Source of the DNA: Limnochordales bacterium
GTDB lineage: Bacteria; Bacillota; Limnochordia; Limnochordales; DUMU01
Length of the DNA: 64,000 nt
Reading direction: 5' to 3'
NCBI GenBank assembly: GCA_014896315.1
Contig: JADBKP010000013.1
Coordinates: forward strand, 47,055 to 111,054
The translations under genes were made by a program, and so were the position numbers. The notes beneath the pieces were generated by a model. It saw nothing but the letters and a program-made list of their open reading frames with translations. It had not been told where the DNA came from and did no database searches. How positions within the stretch are numbered: the stretch's first letter is position 1; each line of letters begins with the position of its first letter. Positions 29,656-37,228 of the stretch are shown here, in pieces.

Positions 29656-29887
29656 CGGACGCGCACAGGACGCGGTTTGGGGGGAATATATCGTCGTGAA
29701 GGCACTGGAGGACGGGGTAACCATCATCGGCATGACCAGGGGTCGGGAGACACGCATCGGTCACAGCGAGAAGCTTGACCGGGGCGAAGTGATGGTTGCT
29801 CAGTTTACTGAACACGTCAGTGCCATGAAGATCCGGGGCAGGGCGCAGATCTGGACCAAACACGGAATGGTTGAGTCCGAGAGATAG
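29630..29887 (+). CDS. mtrB: Tryptophan RNA-binding attenuation protein (TRAP)
   Basis: Forms an 11-subunit ring that binds tryptophan and then wraps RNA carrying (G/U)AG repeats, causing attenuation of trp genes in Bacillus. 85 residues with a 15-residue N-terminal addition. The core matches TRAP closely: [42 protein letters not shown]. Tryptophan-pocket positions Thr36, Thr41 and Ser64 and RNA-contacting Lys48, Lys67 and Arg69 are all kept, so a functional protein is expected. GTG at 29630 overlaps the end of dnaE by 26 bases and has AAGGGGAG upstream. In Bacillus mtrB lies with folE (mtrA); here it is in a dnaE-accDA series. Confidence 0.93.
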   Translation: MDGQEEIRDGRAQDAVWGEYIVVKALEDGVTIIGMTRGRETRIGHSEKLDRGEVMVAQFTEHVSAMKIRGRAQIWTKHGMVESER

Positions 29888-29961
29888 GTGGGGCAGGAAT
29901 TCCCGCGGTCCAGCGAGAAAAGCATGGCGTCCCCCGGTTCGCAGAGAAGGGAGCAGTGGGT

Positions 29962-30162
29962 ATGTGGGCCGTAGTCGACATTGCTCCGAACCGGGCGATT
30001 GCTGATATGATCAAAGAGCTGCTCGAGAAAGAGGGCCTTCTGGTTATGATCCGGCCTCTTGGCGTACCGCATCTCGGGGCTTCGGGAAGCTACGAGGTGC
30101 TGGTGCCGGAATCCGAAGTTCCGCAGGCCCAGGAGGTCCTCGCTCGGATCATGGGTTCATAG
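29962..30162 (+). CDS. Small DUF2007-like protein
   Basis: 66 residues from ATG 29962 (AAGGGAG 8 bases upstream; a GTG at 29956 is possible). WAVVDIAPNRAIADMIKELLEKEGLLVMIRP followed by GSYEVLVPESEVPQAQEVLARIM is the beta-alpha-beta pattern of the DUF2007 'putative signal transducing protein' group, small alpha/beta domains of unknown function. It lies 74 bases after mtrB and 23 before accD, in the same direction, so it is probably cotranscribed. Confidence 0.7.
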   Translation: MWAVVDIAPNRAIADMIKELLEKEGLLVMIRPLGVPHLGASGSYEVLVPESEVPQAQEVLARIMGS

Positions 30163-30185
30163 CGGGTTCTGGCAAGAGGAGGAAA

Positions 30186-31202
30186 ATGATGCCCGGGGAA
30201 TCCCGTCACTCCGAAGGAGGTTTCTTCAACAACCTGTTCCGGAGCCGCCCCCGCTATGTTACGGTTCAACCTCGTTCTGCACCGGTGGAGGCACCTGCTG
30301 CAGGTGAACCGTCTTTGACTGCCGTGCCTGTCCGCCGGGACGAGCGAGGACGGCCGGTATACGGTCGGGAAGTACCTGATGGGCTCTGGACCAAATGCGA
30401 AGCTTGCGGCCAGATCCTCTACACGAAAGAGCTGGCCAAGAACCTGTATGTCTGTTACCGGTGTCAGGCCCACCAGCGGATCTCTGCCCGCGAGCGGCTA
30501 AACCAGATTCTCGACCAGGGGCTGGAAGAGGAATTTGATGCCGATCTGGTAGGCGGTGACCCGCTTCAGTTCCCTGAATACCAGGAGAAACTCCGCCAGG
30601 CGCGTGAGAAAACACAGCTGGTGGAGGCCGTGGTATGCGGTCGCGGTAGAATCGAAGACGAGCCCGTCTGCGTTGGCGTGCTCGATTTTGCCTTCATGGG
30701 CGGGAGCATGGGTTGGGCGGTCGGTGAGAAAGTAGCTCGCCTGTTTGACCGGGCAACGGCGGCCTCCCTCCCTGTCATCATTTTTTCGTCCGGGGGCGGG
30801 GGGGCGCGCATGCAAGAAGGGGTGGTCTCCCTGATGCAGATGGCCACCACGACGCAGGCGATCGCCAGGTTTTCAGCAGCCGGTGGACTGTACATTGCCG
30901 TACTCACCGACCCGACCATGGGCGGTATTTATGCGTCGTTCGGTTCACTGGGGGACGTGATCCTGGCCGAGCCGGGGGCACGTATTGGTTTCACTGGCCC
31001 GCGCGTAATCGAACAGACCATCAGGCAGAAGCTTCCTGCCGGTTTCCAGACGGCCGAATTCCTTCTTAAGAATGGAATGGTAGATGCAGTCGTGGACCGG
31101 CGGGAGATGAGAAGATTTCTTGCCCGTCTCTTGCGGCTGCATCGCAAGCGAGGTGAGTGGTGTGACTCCCGAAGCATTCGAGTGGGAGAAGCCCCTCGCT
31201 GA
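30186..31202 (+). CDS. accD: Acetyl-CoA carboxylase carboxyltransferase subunit beta
   Basis: With AccA transfers the carboxyl group from biotin to acetyl-CoA, forming malonyl-CoA for fatty acid synthesis. The N-terminal zinc ribbon CEACGQ...CYRCQAH is present, then the crotonase-like carboxyltransferase core with FMGGSMGWAVGEKVARLFD, IIFSSGGGGARMQEG and LTDPTMGGIYASFGSLGDV. 338 residues, including a ~60-residue Pro/Arg-rich N-terminal extension before the zinc ribbon. ATG at 30186 follows AGAGGAGG. Its end overlaps the accA start. Confidence 0.96.
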   Translation: MMPGESRHSEGGFFNNLFRSRPRYVTVQPRSAPVEAPAAGEPSLTAVPVRRDERGRPVYGREVPDGLWTKCEACGQILYTKELAKNLYVCYRCQAHQRISARERLNQILDQGLEEEFDADLVGGDPLQFPEYQEKLRQAREKTQLVEAVVCGRGRIEDEPVCVGVLDFAFMGGSMGWAVGEKVARLFDRATAASLPVIIFSSGGGGARMQEGVVSLMQMATTTQAIARFSAAGGLYIAVLTDPTMGGIYASFGSLGDVILAEPGARIGFTGPRVIEQTIRQKLPAGFQTAEFLLKNGMVDAVVDRREMRRFLARLLRLHRKRGEWCDSRSIRVGEAPR

Positions 31203-32166
31203 GCTGGAGCGCCGCATAGCCGAGCTCCGTTCATTCAGTGAGGAGAAAGGGATCGACCTGTCCGGCGAGATTGCTACTCTTGAGGAGAGGGCGGTGGCGC
31301 TGCGCCAGGAGATCTACCGCAACCTGACGCCCTGGCAGCGCGTGCAGATTGCCCGACATCCGCGCCGGCCTACGGCGCTGGATTACATCTCCCGCATCTG
31401 CGACGATTTCATCGAGCTGCACGGTGATCGTACCTTTCGCGATGATCCGGCGGTCGTGGGCGGTATCGGCTTGCTGGACGGAATCCCTGTCACGATCATC
31501 GGGACGCAGAAAGGCCGCGATACCAAGGAGAACCTGGCCCGCAACTTTGGGCTTCCCCATCCAGAAGGTTTTCGCAAGGCGATGCGTCTGGCGCGGCAGG
31601 CAGAGAAGTTCGGCCGTCCCGTCGTGACGCTGATCGACATCGTGGGGGCGTACCCCGGGATTGAGGCCGAGGAAAGAGGGCAGGGCCTGGTCATCGCCGA
31701 AAGCATTCGCACGTTCTCGGTCCTGCGCACGCCTGTGGTCTGTGCGATCACCGGTGAAGCGGGGAGCGGTGGGGCCCTGGCGATCGGCGTTGGCGATCGC
31801 GTGTTGATGATGGAGTATGCCTGGCATTCGGTGATCAGCCCCGAAGGCTGTGCCTCAATTCTCTGGAAGGATGCCGGGCGGGCGCCGGAGGCGGCCGCCG
31901 CACTGCGGCTGACTGCCGAAGAGTGTCTGCGGCTGGGGGTGGTGGACGAAATCCTGCCCGAGCCTCCCGGCGGCGCCCACCGCGACCCGGACAAGGCGGC
32001 GGCAGTGCTGAAAGAAGCGCTGGTACGGCACATTGCCGAACTGCTTCCCATACCCCCGGATGAACTGGTTCGCCAGCGTCAGGAAAGATACCGTCACCAC
32101 CGCTCCCGTCCGCACTGGCAGATGCCCCCCGGCCCGGCCAGCGCGCCGGCAGCCACGGGGGAGTAG
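31162..32166 (+). CDS. accA: Acetyl-CoA carboxylase carboxyltransferase subunit alpha
   Basis: Partner of AccD. The N-terminal coiled helix (LAELERRIAELRSFSEEKGIDLS) leads to YRNLTPWQRVQIARHPRRPTALDYI, FIELHGDRTFRDDPA, GYFRKAMRLARQAEKF-type and IDIVGAYPGIEAEERGQ motifs, and GEAGSGGALAIGVGDRVLMMEYAWHSVISPEGCA. GTG at 31162 (or 31153) within the accD 3' end gives the standard ~334 residues; the overlap of about 41 bases supports translational coupling for 1:1 subunit synthesis. Confidence 0.96.
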   Translation: MTPEAFEWEKPLAELERRIAELRSFSEEKGIDLSGEIATLEERAVALRQEIYRNLTPWQRVQIARHPRRPTALDYISRICDDFIELHGDRTFRDDPAVVGGIGLLDGIPVTIIGTQKGRDTKENLARNFGLPHPEGFRKAMRLARQAEKFGRPVVTLIDIVGAYPGIEAEERGQGLVIAESIRTFSVLRTPVVCAITGEAGSGGALAIGVGDRVLMMEYAWHSVISPEGCASILWKDAGRAPEAAAALRLTAEECLRLGVVDEILPEPPGGAHRDPDKAAAVLKEALVRHIAELLPIPPDELVRQRQERYRHHRSRPHWQMPPGPASAPAATGE

Positions 32167-32239
32167 CGGCCAGCTCAGTTGCGCAGCGGCCGGGGCTGTC
32201 AGGTTGTAAAGTGTGACAACCCGATGAGGCAGCCCTGGT

Positions 32240-32257
32240 CTCACTATAAACTGTGAG
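32240..32257 (+). promoter_or_regulatory. Inverted repeat overlapping a -10-like box upstream of pyk
   Basis: CTCAC (32240-32244) and GTGAG (32253-32257) flank TATAAACT, about 25 bases before the pyruvate kinase start. A dyad over the TATAAA suggests an operator, but no matching -35 box at proper distance is seen. Confidence 0.3.
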
Positions 32258-32281
32258 GACAAGGAAGGGGTTGCCAGAAGC

Positions 32282-33709
32282 GTGCGGCGCACCAAGATTG
32301 TCTGTACCATCGGACCGGCCAGCGAAAGTCCGGAGGTCATCAGGGCTTTACTCGAGGCGGGCATGGATGTGGCCCGGTTGAACTTCTCCCATGGCACGCT
32401 GGATGAGCAGGCGCAACGCATTCGCCGGTTACGGGAGGAAGCTGCCCGAGCAGGAAAGATCCTTGCCATACTGCTTGACATTCAAGGGCCGAAGATCCGC
32501 CTGGGCCGGTTTGCTCAGCCCGTGCATGTGGAAGCGGGCGAAAAGCTGGTGCTCACCAGCGAGCCGGTTCCTTGCACGCGGGAGCGGGTATCGGTCGGCT
32601 ACCCGCACCTCGCCCGGGATCTTGCTCCCGGCCAGCACATTTTCATCGATGACGGTCTGATCGAACTTGAGGTGGAAGAAGTTCGGGGAAGCGACGTGGT
32701 CTGCCGGGTGCTGGTCGGTGGAGAACTCCGTTCCCGCAAGGGAGTCTCTCTGCCAGGGGTGGAGGTTGACCTGCCACCCGCGACGGAAGAGGATTGCCGG
32801 CATATTCGTTTTGGTGTCGAGATGGGGGTTGACTTCATAGCGGCCTCCTTTGTTCGCAGAGCAGAGCATGTTGAGGCGATACGGGAGGTTGTGCGCCAGG
32901 CTGGTGGCGACCAGCCTATCATCGCCAAGATTGAGTCAGAAGAGGGAGTCCGCCGCATCGACGAGATCGTGGCGGCTGCCGACGGGGTGATGGTAGCCCG
33001 GGGAGACCTGGGGGTAGAGACCCCTCTCGAGCAGGTGCCGCTCGTGCAACGATTGATCATCGAGAAGTGCAACCGGGCGGGCAAGCCGGTGATCACGGCC
33101 ACGCAGATGCTCGAGTCTATGGTGGAAAACCACCGGCCGACCAGAGCTGAGGTGACCGATGTTGCCAACGCCATTATCGAAGGAACGGATGCGGTGATGC
33201 TGTCGGGTGAGACGGCGGTGGGTCGCTATCCGGTGGAAGCCGTGCGGGTGATGGCGAGGATCTGCGAACGGATCGAGGAATCCCTTCCTTATGAAGAGAT
33301 GCTGGAGAAAAAACGCATCTATGCACGCCGTGACATCGCGGAGGCCATTAGTTATGCGACCTGCCAGACCGCTTCCGACCTGAACGCCGCGGCCATTCTT
33401 TCGTCGACGCAGTCGGGTAGCACCGCCCGCATGGTGAGCAAGTACCGGCCGCGGGCGCCGATCATTGCGGTCACACCCGCTCCGGAGGTAGTCCGGCGTC
33501 TGGCGCTGGTCTGGGGAGTTCATCCGCTGCTGGTCGAAAAATCGGACAATATTGACGATATGCTGGATGTGGCCGTACGGGCGGCCGAGACGGCAGGGCT
33601 CATCCGCACGGGCGACCTGATCGCCATCACCGCCGGTGTGCGGACGAACATGGCAGGGTCTACCAATTTGTTGCAGGTTATCCGCGTTGGGGAAGCGCGG
33701 TCCCGCTGA
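32282..33709 (+). CDS. pyk: Pyruvate kinase
   Basis: Converts PEP and ADP to pyruvate and ATP. 475 residues: the A/B/C core without the extra C-terminal PEP-utiliser-like domain found in Bacillus Pyk. N-terminal [13 protein letters not shown] and ARLNFSHG, catalytic [17 protein letters not shown] with the active-site Lys, [22 protein letters not shown], and [26 protein letters not shown] with [13 protein letters not shown] start at 32282 with AAGGAAGGGG upstream. It follows accA with a 115-base gap that may hold its own promoter. Confidence 0.96.
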   Translation: MRRTKIVCTIGPASESPEVIRALLEAGMDVARLNFSHGTLDEQAQRIRRLREEAARAGKILAILLDIQGPKIRLGRFAQPVHVEAGEKLVLTSEPVPCTRERVSVGYPHLARDLAPGQHIFIDDGLIELEVEEVRGSDVVCRVLVGGELRSRKGVSLPGVEVDLPPATEEDCRHIRFGVEMGVDFIAASFVRRAEHVEAIREVVRQAGGDQPIIAKIESEEGVRRIDEIVAAADGVMVARGDLGVETPLEQVPLVQRLIIEKCNRAGKPVITATQMLESMVENHRPTRAEVTDVANAIIEGTDAVMLSGETAVGRYPVEAVRVMARICERIEESLPYEEMLEKKRIYARRDIAEAISYATCQTASDLNAAAILSSTQSGSTARMVSKYRPRAPIIAVTPAPEVVRRLALVWGVHPLLVEKSDNIDDMLDVAVRAAETAGLIRTGDLIAITAGVRTNMAGSTNLLQVIRVGEARSR

Positions 33710-33795
33710 GAATGGGCCACCGACGGTCGGCGCCAGCCCGGGGGAGCGGTGCTTGCGCGCTTTTGCGTCCGGATGGGTGGAGGAGGAGAACGGGT

Positions 33796-34875
33796 TTGGA
33801 GATTCTGCCAGAAGGGAAGTTACCCCCAGCGCAGCTTTCCCGGCTGGTGCTGGGACAACTCTCCCCCCGTCGGCCGGAGGTAGTTATCCGGCCAGCGATT
33901 GGCGAGGATGCGGCTGCCTTACGCTTCGGCGACGAGCTTTGCGTGGTAACGAGCGATCCGATCACCGGGGCGACATACGATCTCGGGTGGCTCGGTGTAC
34001 ACGTTTGTTGCAATGATCTGGGAGCGATGGGTGCGGAGCCGGTGGCCCTCCAGGTTGTTTTGCTCCTGCCGGTGGGCACATCGGAGGACTGGCTTCGGAG
34101 TGTGATGGCCCGCATGGAAGCGGCCTGTGCGGCGCTAAATGTGGAGATCACCGGCGGGCATACGGAGGTTACCGATCGGGTTCGTGAACCGGTCTTTATT
34201 GGTACTGCTTTGGGACGCGTGCGGCCGGGCAGAAGGCTTGTGAGTTCTCACGGCGCACAGCCGGGCGACGCCCTGCTTGTGACCAAGGCGCTGGGACTGG
34301 AGGGAACGGCGATCCTCGCGGCGGAGGCTCGCGACGATCTGTCCCGCAGATTAGCCCCGGAAAAGCTCGCCGCAATTTTGCAGGAAGCGGAGGGGTACCG
34401 GCAGGAGATCAGCGTGGTAAAGGAAGGGCTGCTGGCTGCCGAGGCAGGGGCGACGGCCATGCACGACGTTACGGAGGGTGGTCTTTACGTAGCGCTGCGT
34501 GAATTGGCCGCCGGAAGCGGGCTGGCTTTTCGCGTACATGCCGAGGCGCTTCCCGTGCGTTATGCCACCCGCGTGATCTGTGCCGCCCTCGGCCTCGATC
34601 CCCTCGGTCTTATCTCTTCGGGAGCCCTTCTCATCGCCCATCCCCGCCCGCTGGAGCTCAAAGAGCGCCTGGCAGAGGCGGGGATCCCGGCAAGTGTCAT
34701 TGGCGAGCTGGTGGCAGCCGGTCCGGAGTCGGGCCTTGCACCCGGGGAGGGTGTTCTGATCACTGCGGGTGGGACTGCCGGCGAGAGTGCGGGCGGCGCG
34801 CCCGGGTCTGTCCCGTGGCCCGTTCGGGAAGAAGACGAACTTTGGCGGTACTGGGCGCAGCGCCGGACTCCGTAG
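33796..34875 (+). CDS. AIR synthase-related (HypE-like) protein
   Basis: About 359 residues of the PurM/HypE/ThiL/SelD ATP-binding superfamily. N-terminal GEDAAALRFGDELCVVTSDPITGATYDLGWLGVHVCCNDLGAMGAEP carries the metal/ATP-binding Asp residues and the NDLAAMG-type motif. A C-terminal AIRS_C domain includes HDVTEGGLYVALRELA. It resembles HypE, but it does not end with the PRIC-type cysteine needed to make thiocyanate and no hyp genes are near, so a hydrogenase role is unlikely. The reaction is unknown. The TTG start at 33796 lies after GGAGGAGGAG. Confidence 0.8.
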   Translation: MEILPEGKLPPAQLSRLVLGQLSPRRPEVVIRPAIGEDAAALRFGDELCVVTSDPITGATYDLGWLGVHVCCNDLGAMGAEPVALQVVLLLPVGTSEDWLRSVMARMEAACAALNVEITGGHTEVTDRVREPVFIGTALGRVRPGRRLVSSHGAQPGDALLVTKALGLEGTAILAAEARDDLSRRLAPEKLAAILQEAEGYRQEISVVKEGLLAAEAGATAMHDVTEGGLYVALRELAAGSGLAFRVHAEALPVRYATRVICAALGLDPLGLISSGALLIAHPRPLELKERLAEAGIPASVIGELVAAGPESGLAPGEGVLITAGGTAGESAGGAPGSVPWPVREEDELWRYWAQRRTP

Positions 34876-34941
34876 AACCACCCGGCACCGGGCTGCTGCC
34901 CAAACAAAAAAATGAGGCTTTCTATGAGCCTGCCGGAAACC

Positions 34942-35029
34942 TGGTGCCGAAGGAGGGAGTCGAACCCTCACGGGGGGCTACCCCAACTGATTTTGAGTCA
35001 GTCGCGTCTGCCGATTCCGCCACTTCGGC
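34942..35029 (-). tRNA. tRNA-Leu (anticodon CAA)
   Basis: Read on the minus strand: acceptor GCCGAAG/CTTCGGC, a long class II variable arm (GGGGTAGCCCCCCGTG region), anticodon stem ACTGA/TCAGT with loop CTCAAAA giving CAA, T-loop GTTCGACTC. CCA is encoded (34942-34944). Confidence 0.95.
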
Positions 35030-35043
35030 ACCCACACCACTAA

Positions 35044-35072
35044 AGTATATCACGGCCTTATACTGCCGGCAA
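35044..35072 (-). promoter_or_regulatory. Sigma-A-type promoter for tRNA-Leu(CAA)
   Basis: On the minus strand, TTGCCG (35067-35072), a 17-base spacer and TATACT (35044-35049). Transcription would start just upstream of the tRNA. Confidence 0.7.
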
Positions 35073-35162
35073 GAGGCAGGGAGGTTGGTAGCGGGAGGCA
35101 GTACTGCTTTTTGCAGAGCATGGTTGCAGGAGCGCGTCAAGAAGTGTATCTTTATTTGAGAC

Positions 35163-35177
35163 CGAAAATGATTATTG
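35163..35177 (+). promoter_or_regulatory. Putative Per/Fur box upstream of perR
   Basis: The 15-mer CGAAAATGATTATTG matches the core of the Bacillus Per box (TTATAATnATTATAA) at 9 of 14 defined positions, including the central AAT-n-ATTAT. It lies about 62 bases before the perR start, consistent with autoregulation as in Bacillus. The outer bases are poor matches. Confidence 0.4.
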
Positions 35178-35238
35178 TCAGCGTAGGAGCAAGCTAGTTC
35201 CAGATTGCTATCGGGAGCGAAAGGGTGTTTGGGCGTAT

Positions 35239-35724
35239 ATGAGCGTAGTTAAAGAAGAAAGGAAGCCGCGGGGCTTCATCCGGAACACCAGGCAACGTCG
35301 GCTCATCCTGGAGGTACTCCGCAGTACCGATAGCCACCCGACTGCTGACTGGATCTACCAGCAGGTGCGGGACAAACTGCCCAACATCAGCCTGGGAACT
35401 ATCTACCGCAACTTGAAGACCCTGGCAGAAAACGGAGAGGTGCTCGAGCTCAACTTCGGCAGCACTTACAGCCGTTTTGACGGCAAGGCCGAGCCTCATT
35501 ACCACTTCCTTTGTCAAAAGTGCGGGCGGTTGTTTGACATGTTTGAGGTTCCCGTTGCCCACGAGTTGACGGAAGAGGCCCGGCGTGTTACGGGCTGGCA
35601 AGTCCTGGGGCATCGCCTGGAGTTTTACGGTATCTGCGGCGATTGCCAGAATAGCCAGGCGTCGGCTTCCACGGTCTCCGGGGACAACGGACAGCGTGAC
35701 AGAGAGAGGGAACAGACTGACTAA
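35239..35724 (+). CDS. perR: Peroxide-responsive Fur-family repressor (PerR type)
   Basis: 161-residue winged-helix metalloregulator. DNA-binding helix region TRQRRLILEVLRSTDSHPTADWIY and SLGTIYRNLKTLAENG. Regulatory metal ligands sit at the same relative spacing as in B. subtilis PerR: His33, Asp81, His87, His89 and Asp100 (matching 37, 85, 91, 93, 104). Structural zinc cysteines 92/95 and 133/136 are present. The Asp at the 85/104-equivalent positions favours PerR (metal-catalysed oxidation sensor) over Fur or Zur. ATG at 35239. It is followed after 3 bases by the sfsA-like gene. Confidence 0.87.
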   Translation: MSVVKEERKPRGFIRNTRQRRLILEVLRSTDSHPTADWIYQQVRDKLPNISLGTIYRNLKTLAENGEVLELNFGSTYSRFDGKAEPHYHFLCQKCGRLFDMFEVPVAHELTEEARRVTGWQVLGHRLEFYGICGDCQNSQASASTVSGDNGQRDREREQTD

Positions 35725-35727
35725 AAG

Positions 35728-36633
35728 GTGCTGGTCATAGCGCCGGAGAGATTGAGGTCTGCGCTCTTCCTCCGCCGGGAGAATCGCTTTGCCGTGAGGG
35801 TTCGCCTGGTGTCGTCGGCCTTTGCCGGTGGCGGCTTGAAGCAGGGCGACGCACCTGGTAATAAGGGCCTGTGCGGTGTAGAGATCACCGGGGAGGATGC
35901 CGAAGTCCTCTGCCATCTACCTAACTCCGGCCGGTTATGCGAATTACTGACCCCCGGGGCGCGATGCCTGGTCTGGTCGCCGCCGGAGAGATGCGAGGCA
36001 GGGGCGCGGCTTGCGCGAAAAACCGCCTACAGACTGGGGTTTGTCGAGATCCCCGGAGGCAGGGGTTGGGCCAGCGTCGATGCTACCCTGCCCAACGCTT
36101 TGATCGCCGACTGCCTTCAGCGCCTTCCCGAGAGGTTTTACTCCCTTCTCGGCCTTGCGTATCCACCCTCTGATTCCCCGCGCTTCTGGCAGCAGGAGGT
36201 ACGCTTTGGCCGCAGCCGCATCGATTTTCTTCTGAATACGGCAGGAGAACTTCCCGGCGTAGAGAATTGTTCTGAAGCCAGAACTGCTGTTTGCGCCGGA
36301 AAGGCCCCGGCTGCGGTGCTGCTTGAGGTCAAATCGGTGACCCTGGTCGCGGATGGCGTAGCCCTTTTCCCGGATGCTCCGACTGCCAGGGGTCACCGGC
36401 ACCTGGAGCTTCTCCTCCAGGCTATGCATCAGCAGAGCCTGGGGGCTGCTATTCTTTTTGTCGTGCAGCGGGAAGATGCCACCTGCTTTGCTCCCAACCG
36501 GCAGTCCGACCCGATTTTTGCCGGCTTGCTCCGGCAGGCGGCCGCGGCCGGTCTGAAGGTGGTCGCCCTTGCGTGCAAGGTTAGGCCCCCCACTGTTGAC
36601 CTGCAGCTTGATCCGTTGCCCGTCCGGCTATAA
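35728..36633 (+). CDS. SfsA-like DNA/RNA nuclease family protein
   Basis: SfsA family ('sugar fermentation stimulation' protein): an N-terminal OB-like domain (FLRRENRFAVRVRL, HLPNSGRLCELLTPGARCLV) and a PD-(D/E)xK nuclease-like domain (RFGRSRIDFLL ... AAVLLEVKSVTL). GRHLELLLQAMHQ-type and AAILFVVQREDATCFAPN motifs follow. 301 residues against ~230 usual: extra residues at ~34-50 and a ~20-residue insertion between RIDFLL and LLEVKS. Cellular role is uncertain; reported proteins bind nucleic acid. GTG start at 35728, close to the perR stop. Confidence 0.82.
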   Translation: MLVIAPERLRSALFLRRENRFAVRVRLVSSAFAGGGLKQGDAPGNKGLCGVEITGEDAEVLCHLPNSGRLCELLTPGARCLVWSPPERCEAGARLARKTAYRLGFVEIPGGRGWASVDATLPNALIADCLQRLPERFYSLLGLAYPPSDSPRFWQQEVRFGRSRIDFLLNTAGELPGVENCSEARTAVCAGKAPAAVLLEVKSVTLVADGVALFPDAPTARGHRHLELLLQAMHQQSLGAAILFVVQREDATCFAPNRQSDPIFAGLLRQAAAAGLKVVALACKVRPPTVDLQLDPLPVRL

Positions 36634-36763
36634 CGCGCCTGTGACAAAAAAGAAAGGTTGCAGCGTCCCCGGCAGGATTGTCGATCTACATGTAGTAGTG
36701 TATCCTCGATCCGACACCTAAGTGTTGTATGCCGCGGACTGCCTGGGGAGGACCGAGGTCAAC

Positions 36764-37228
36764 ATGCGCTGTCCCTACTGTGGTCATCTCGATACGCGGG
36801 TTCTGGATAGCCGTGCCACCGACGAGGGACAGGCTATCCGCCGCCGGCGGGAGTGCCTGCAGTGCGGTGAGAGATTCACCACTTACGAACGGGTCGAAAT
36901 GAGCCCGCTGGTAGTGGTGAAGCGCGACGGGAGGCGGGAGCCCTTCGACCGGCAGAAGATCTTAAACGGCCTTTTGCTTGCCTGTACGAAGAGGCCGGTG
37001 CCGCTAGCAGCGCTGGAGAATCTGGTCAGCGAAGTCGAGCGGGAACTGGAACGACGCGGCGAACGGGAGGTAAGCAGTCAGGAGATCGGTGAGCTGGTCA
37101 TGGCGAGGTTGCGCCGCCTCGACGACGTTGCTTATGTCCGTTTTGCCTCGGTTTACCGGCAGTTTGGTGATCTGCAACGCTTCAAAGAGGAGTTGGACCG
37201 GATCGTAGGAGGGAACCGTCATGAGTAA
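36764..37228 (+). CDS. nrdR: Transcriptional repressor NrdR
   Basis: Senses ATP/dATP and represses ribonucleotide reductase genes. An N-terminal zinc ribbon [17 protein letters not shown]...[15 protein letters not shown] is followed by an ATP-cone ([26 protein letters not shown]) and [16 protein letters not shown] at 36764, after GGGGAGG, matches the invariant MxCPYC start and gives 154 residues. It overlaps nrdJ by 8 bases, so it is coupled to its probable target. Confidence 0.97.
   Translation: MRCPYCGHLDTRVLDSRATDEGQAIRRRRECLQCGERFTTYERVEMSPLVVVKRDGRREPFDRQKILNGLLLACTKRPVPLAALENLVSEVERELERRGEREVSSQEIGELVMARLRRLDDVAYVRFASVYRQFGDLQRFKEELDRIVGGNRHE

Noticed and set aside
32200..32225. Rex-type operator TTGTAAAGTGTGACAA upstream of pyk.
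   Set aside because: Two bases shorter than the Rex consensus and asymmetric in the centre; too weak to list.
33796..34875. Assignment as hydrogenase maturation HypE.
   Set aside because: The C-terminal cysteine motif is absent and no hyp or hydrogenase genes are nearby; kept as AIR-synthase-related.
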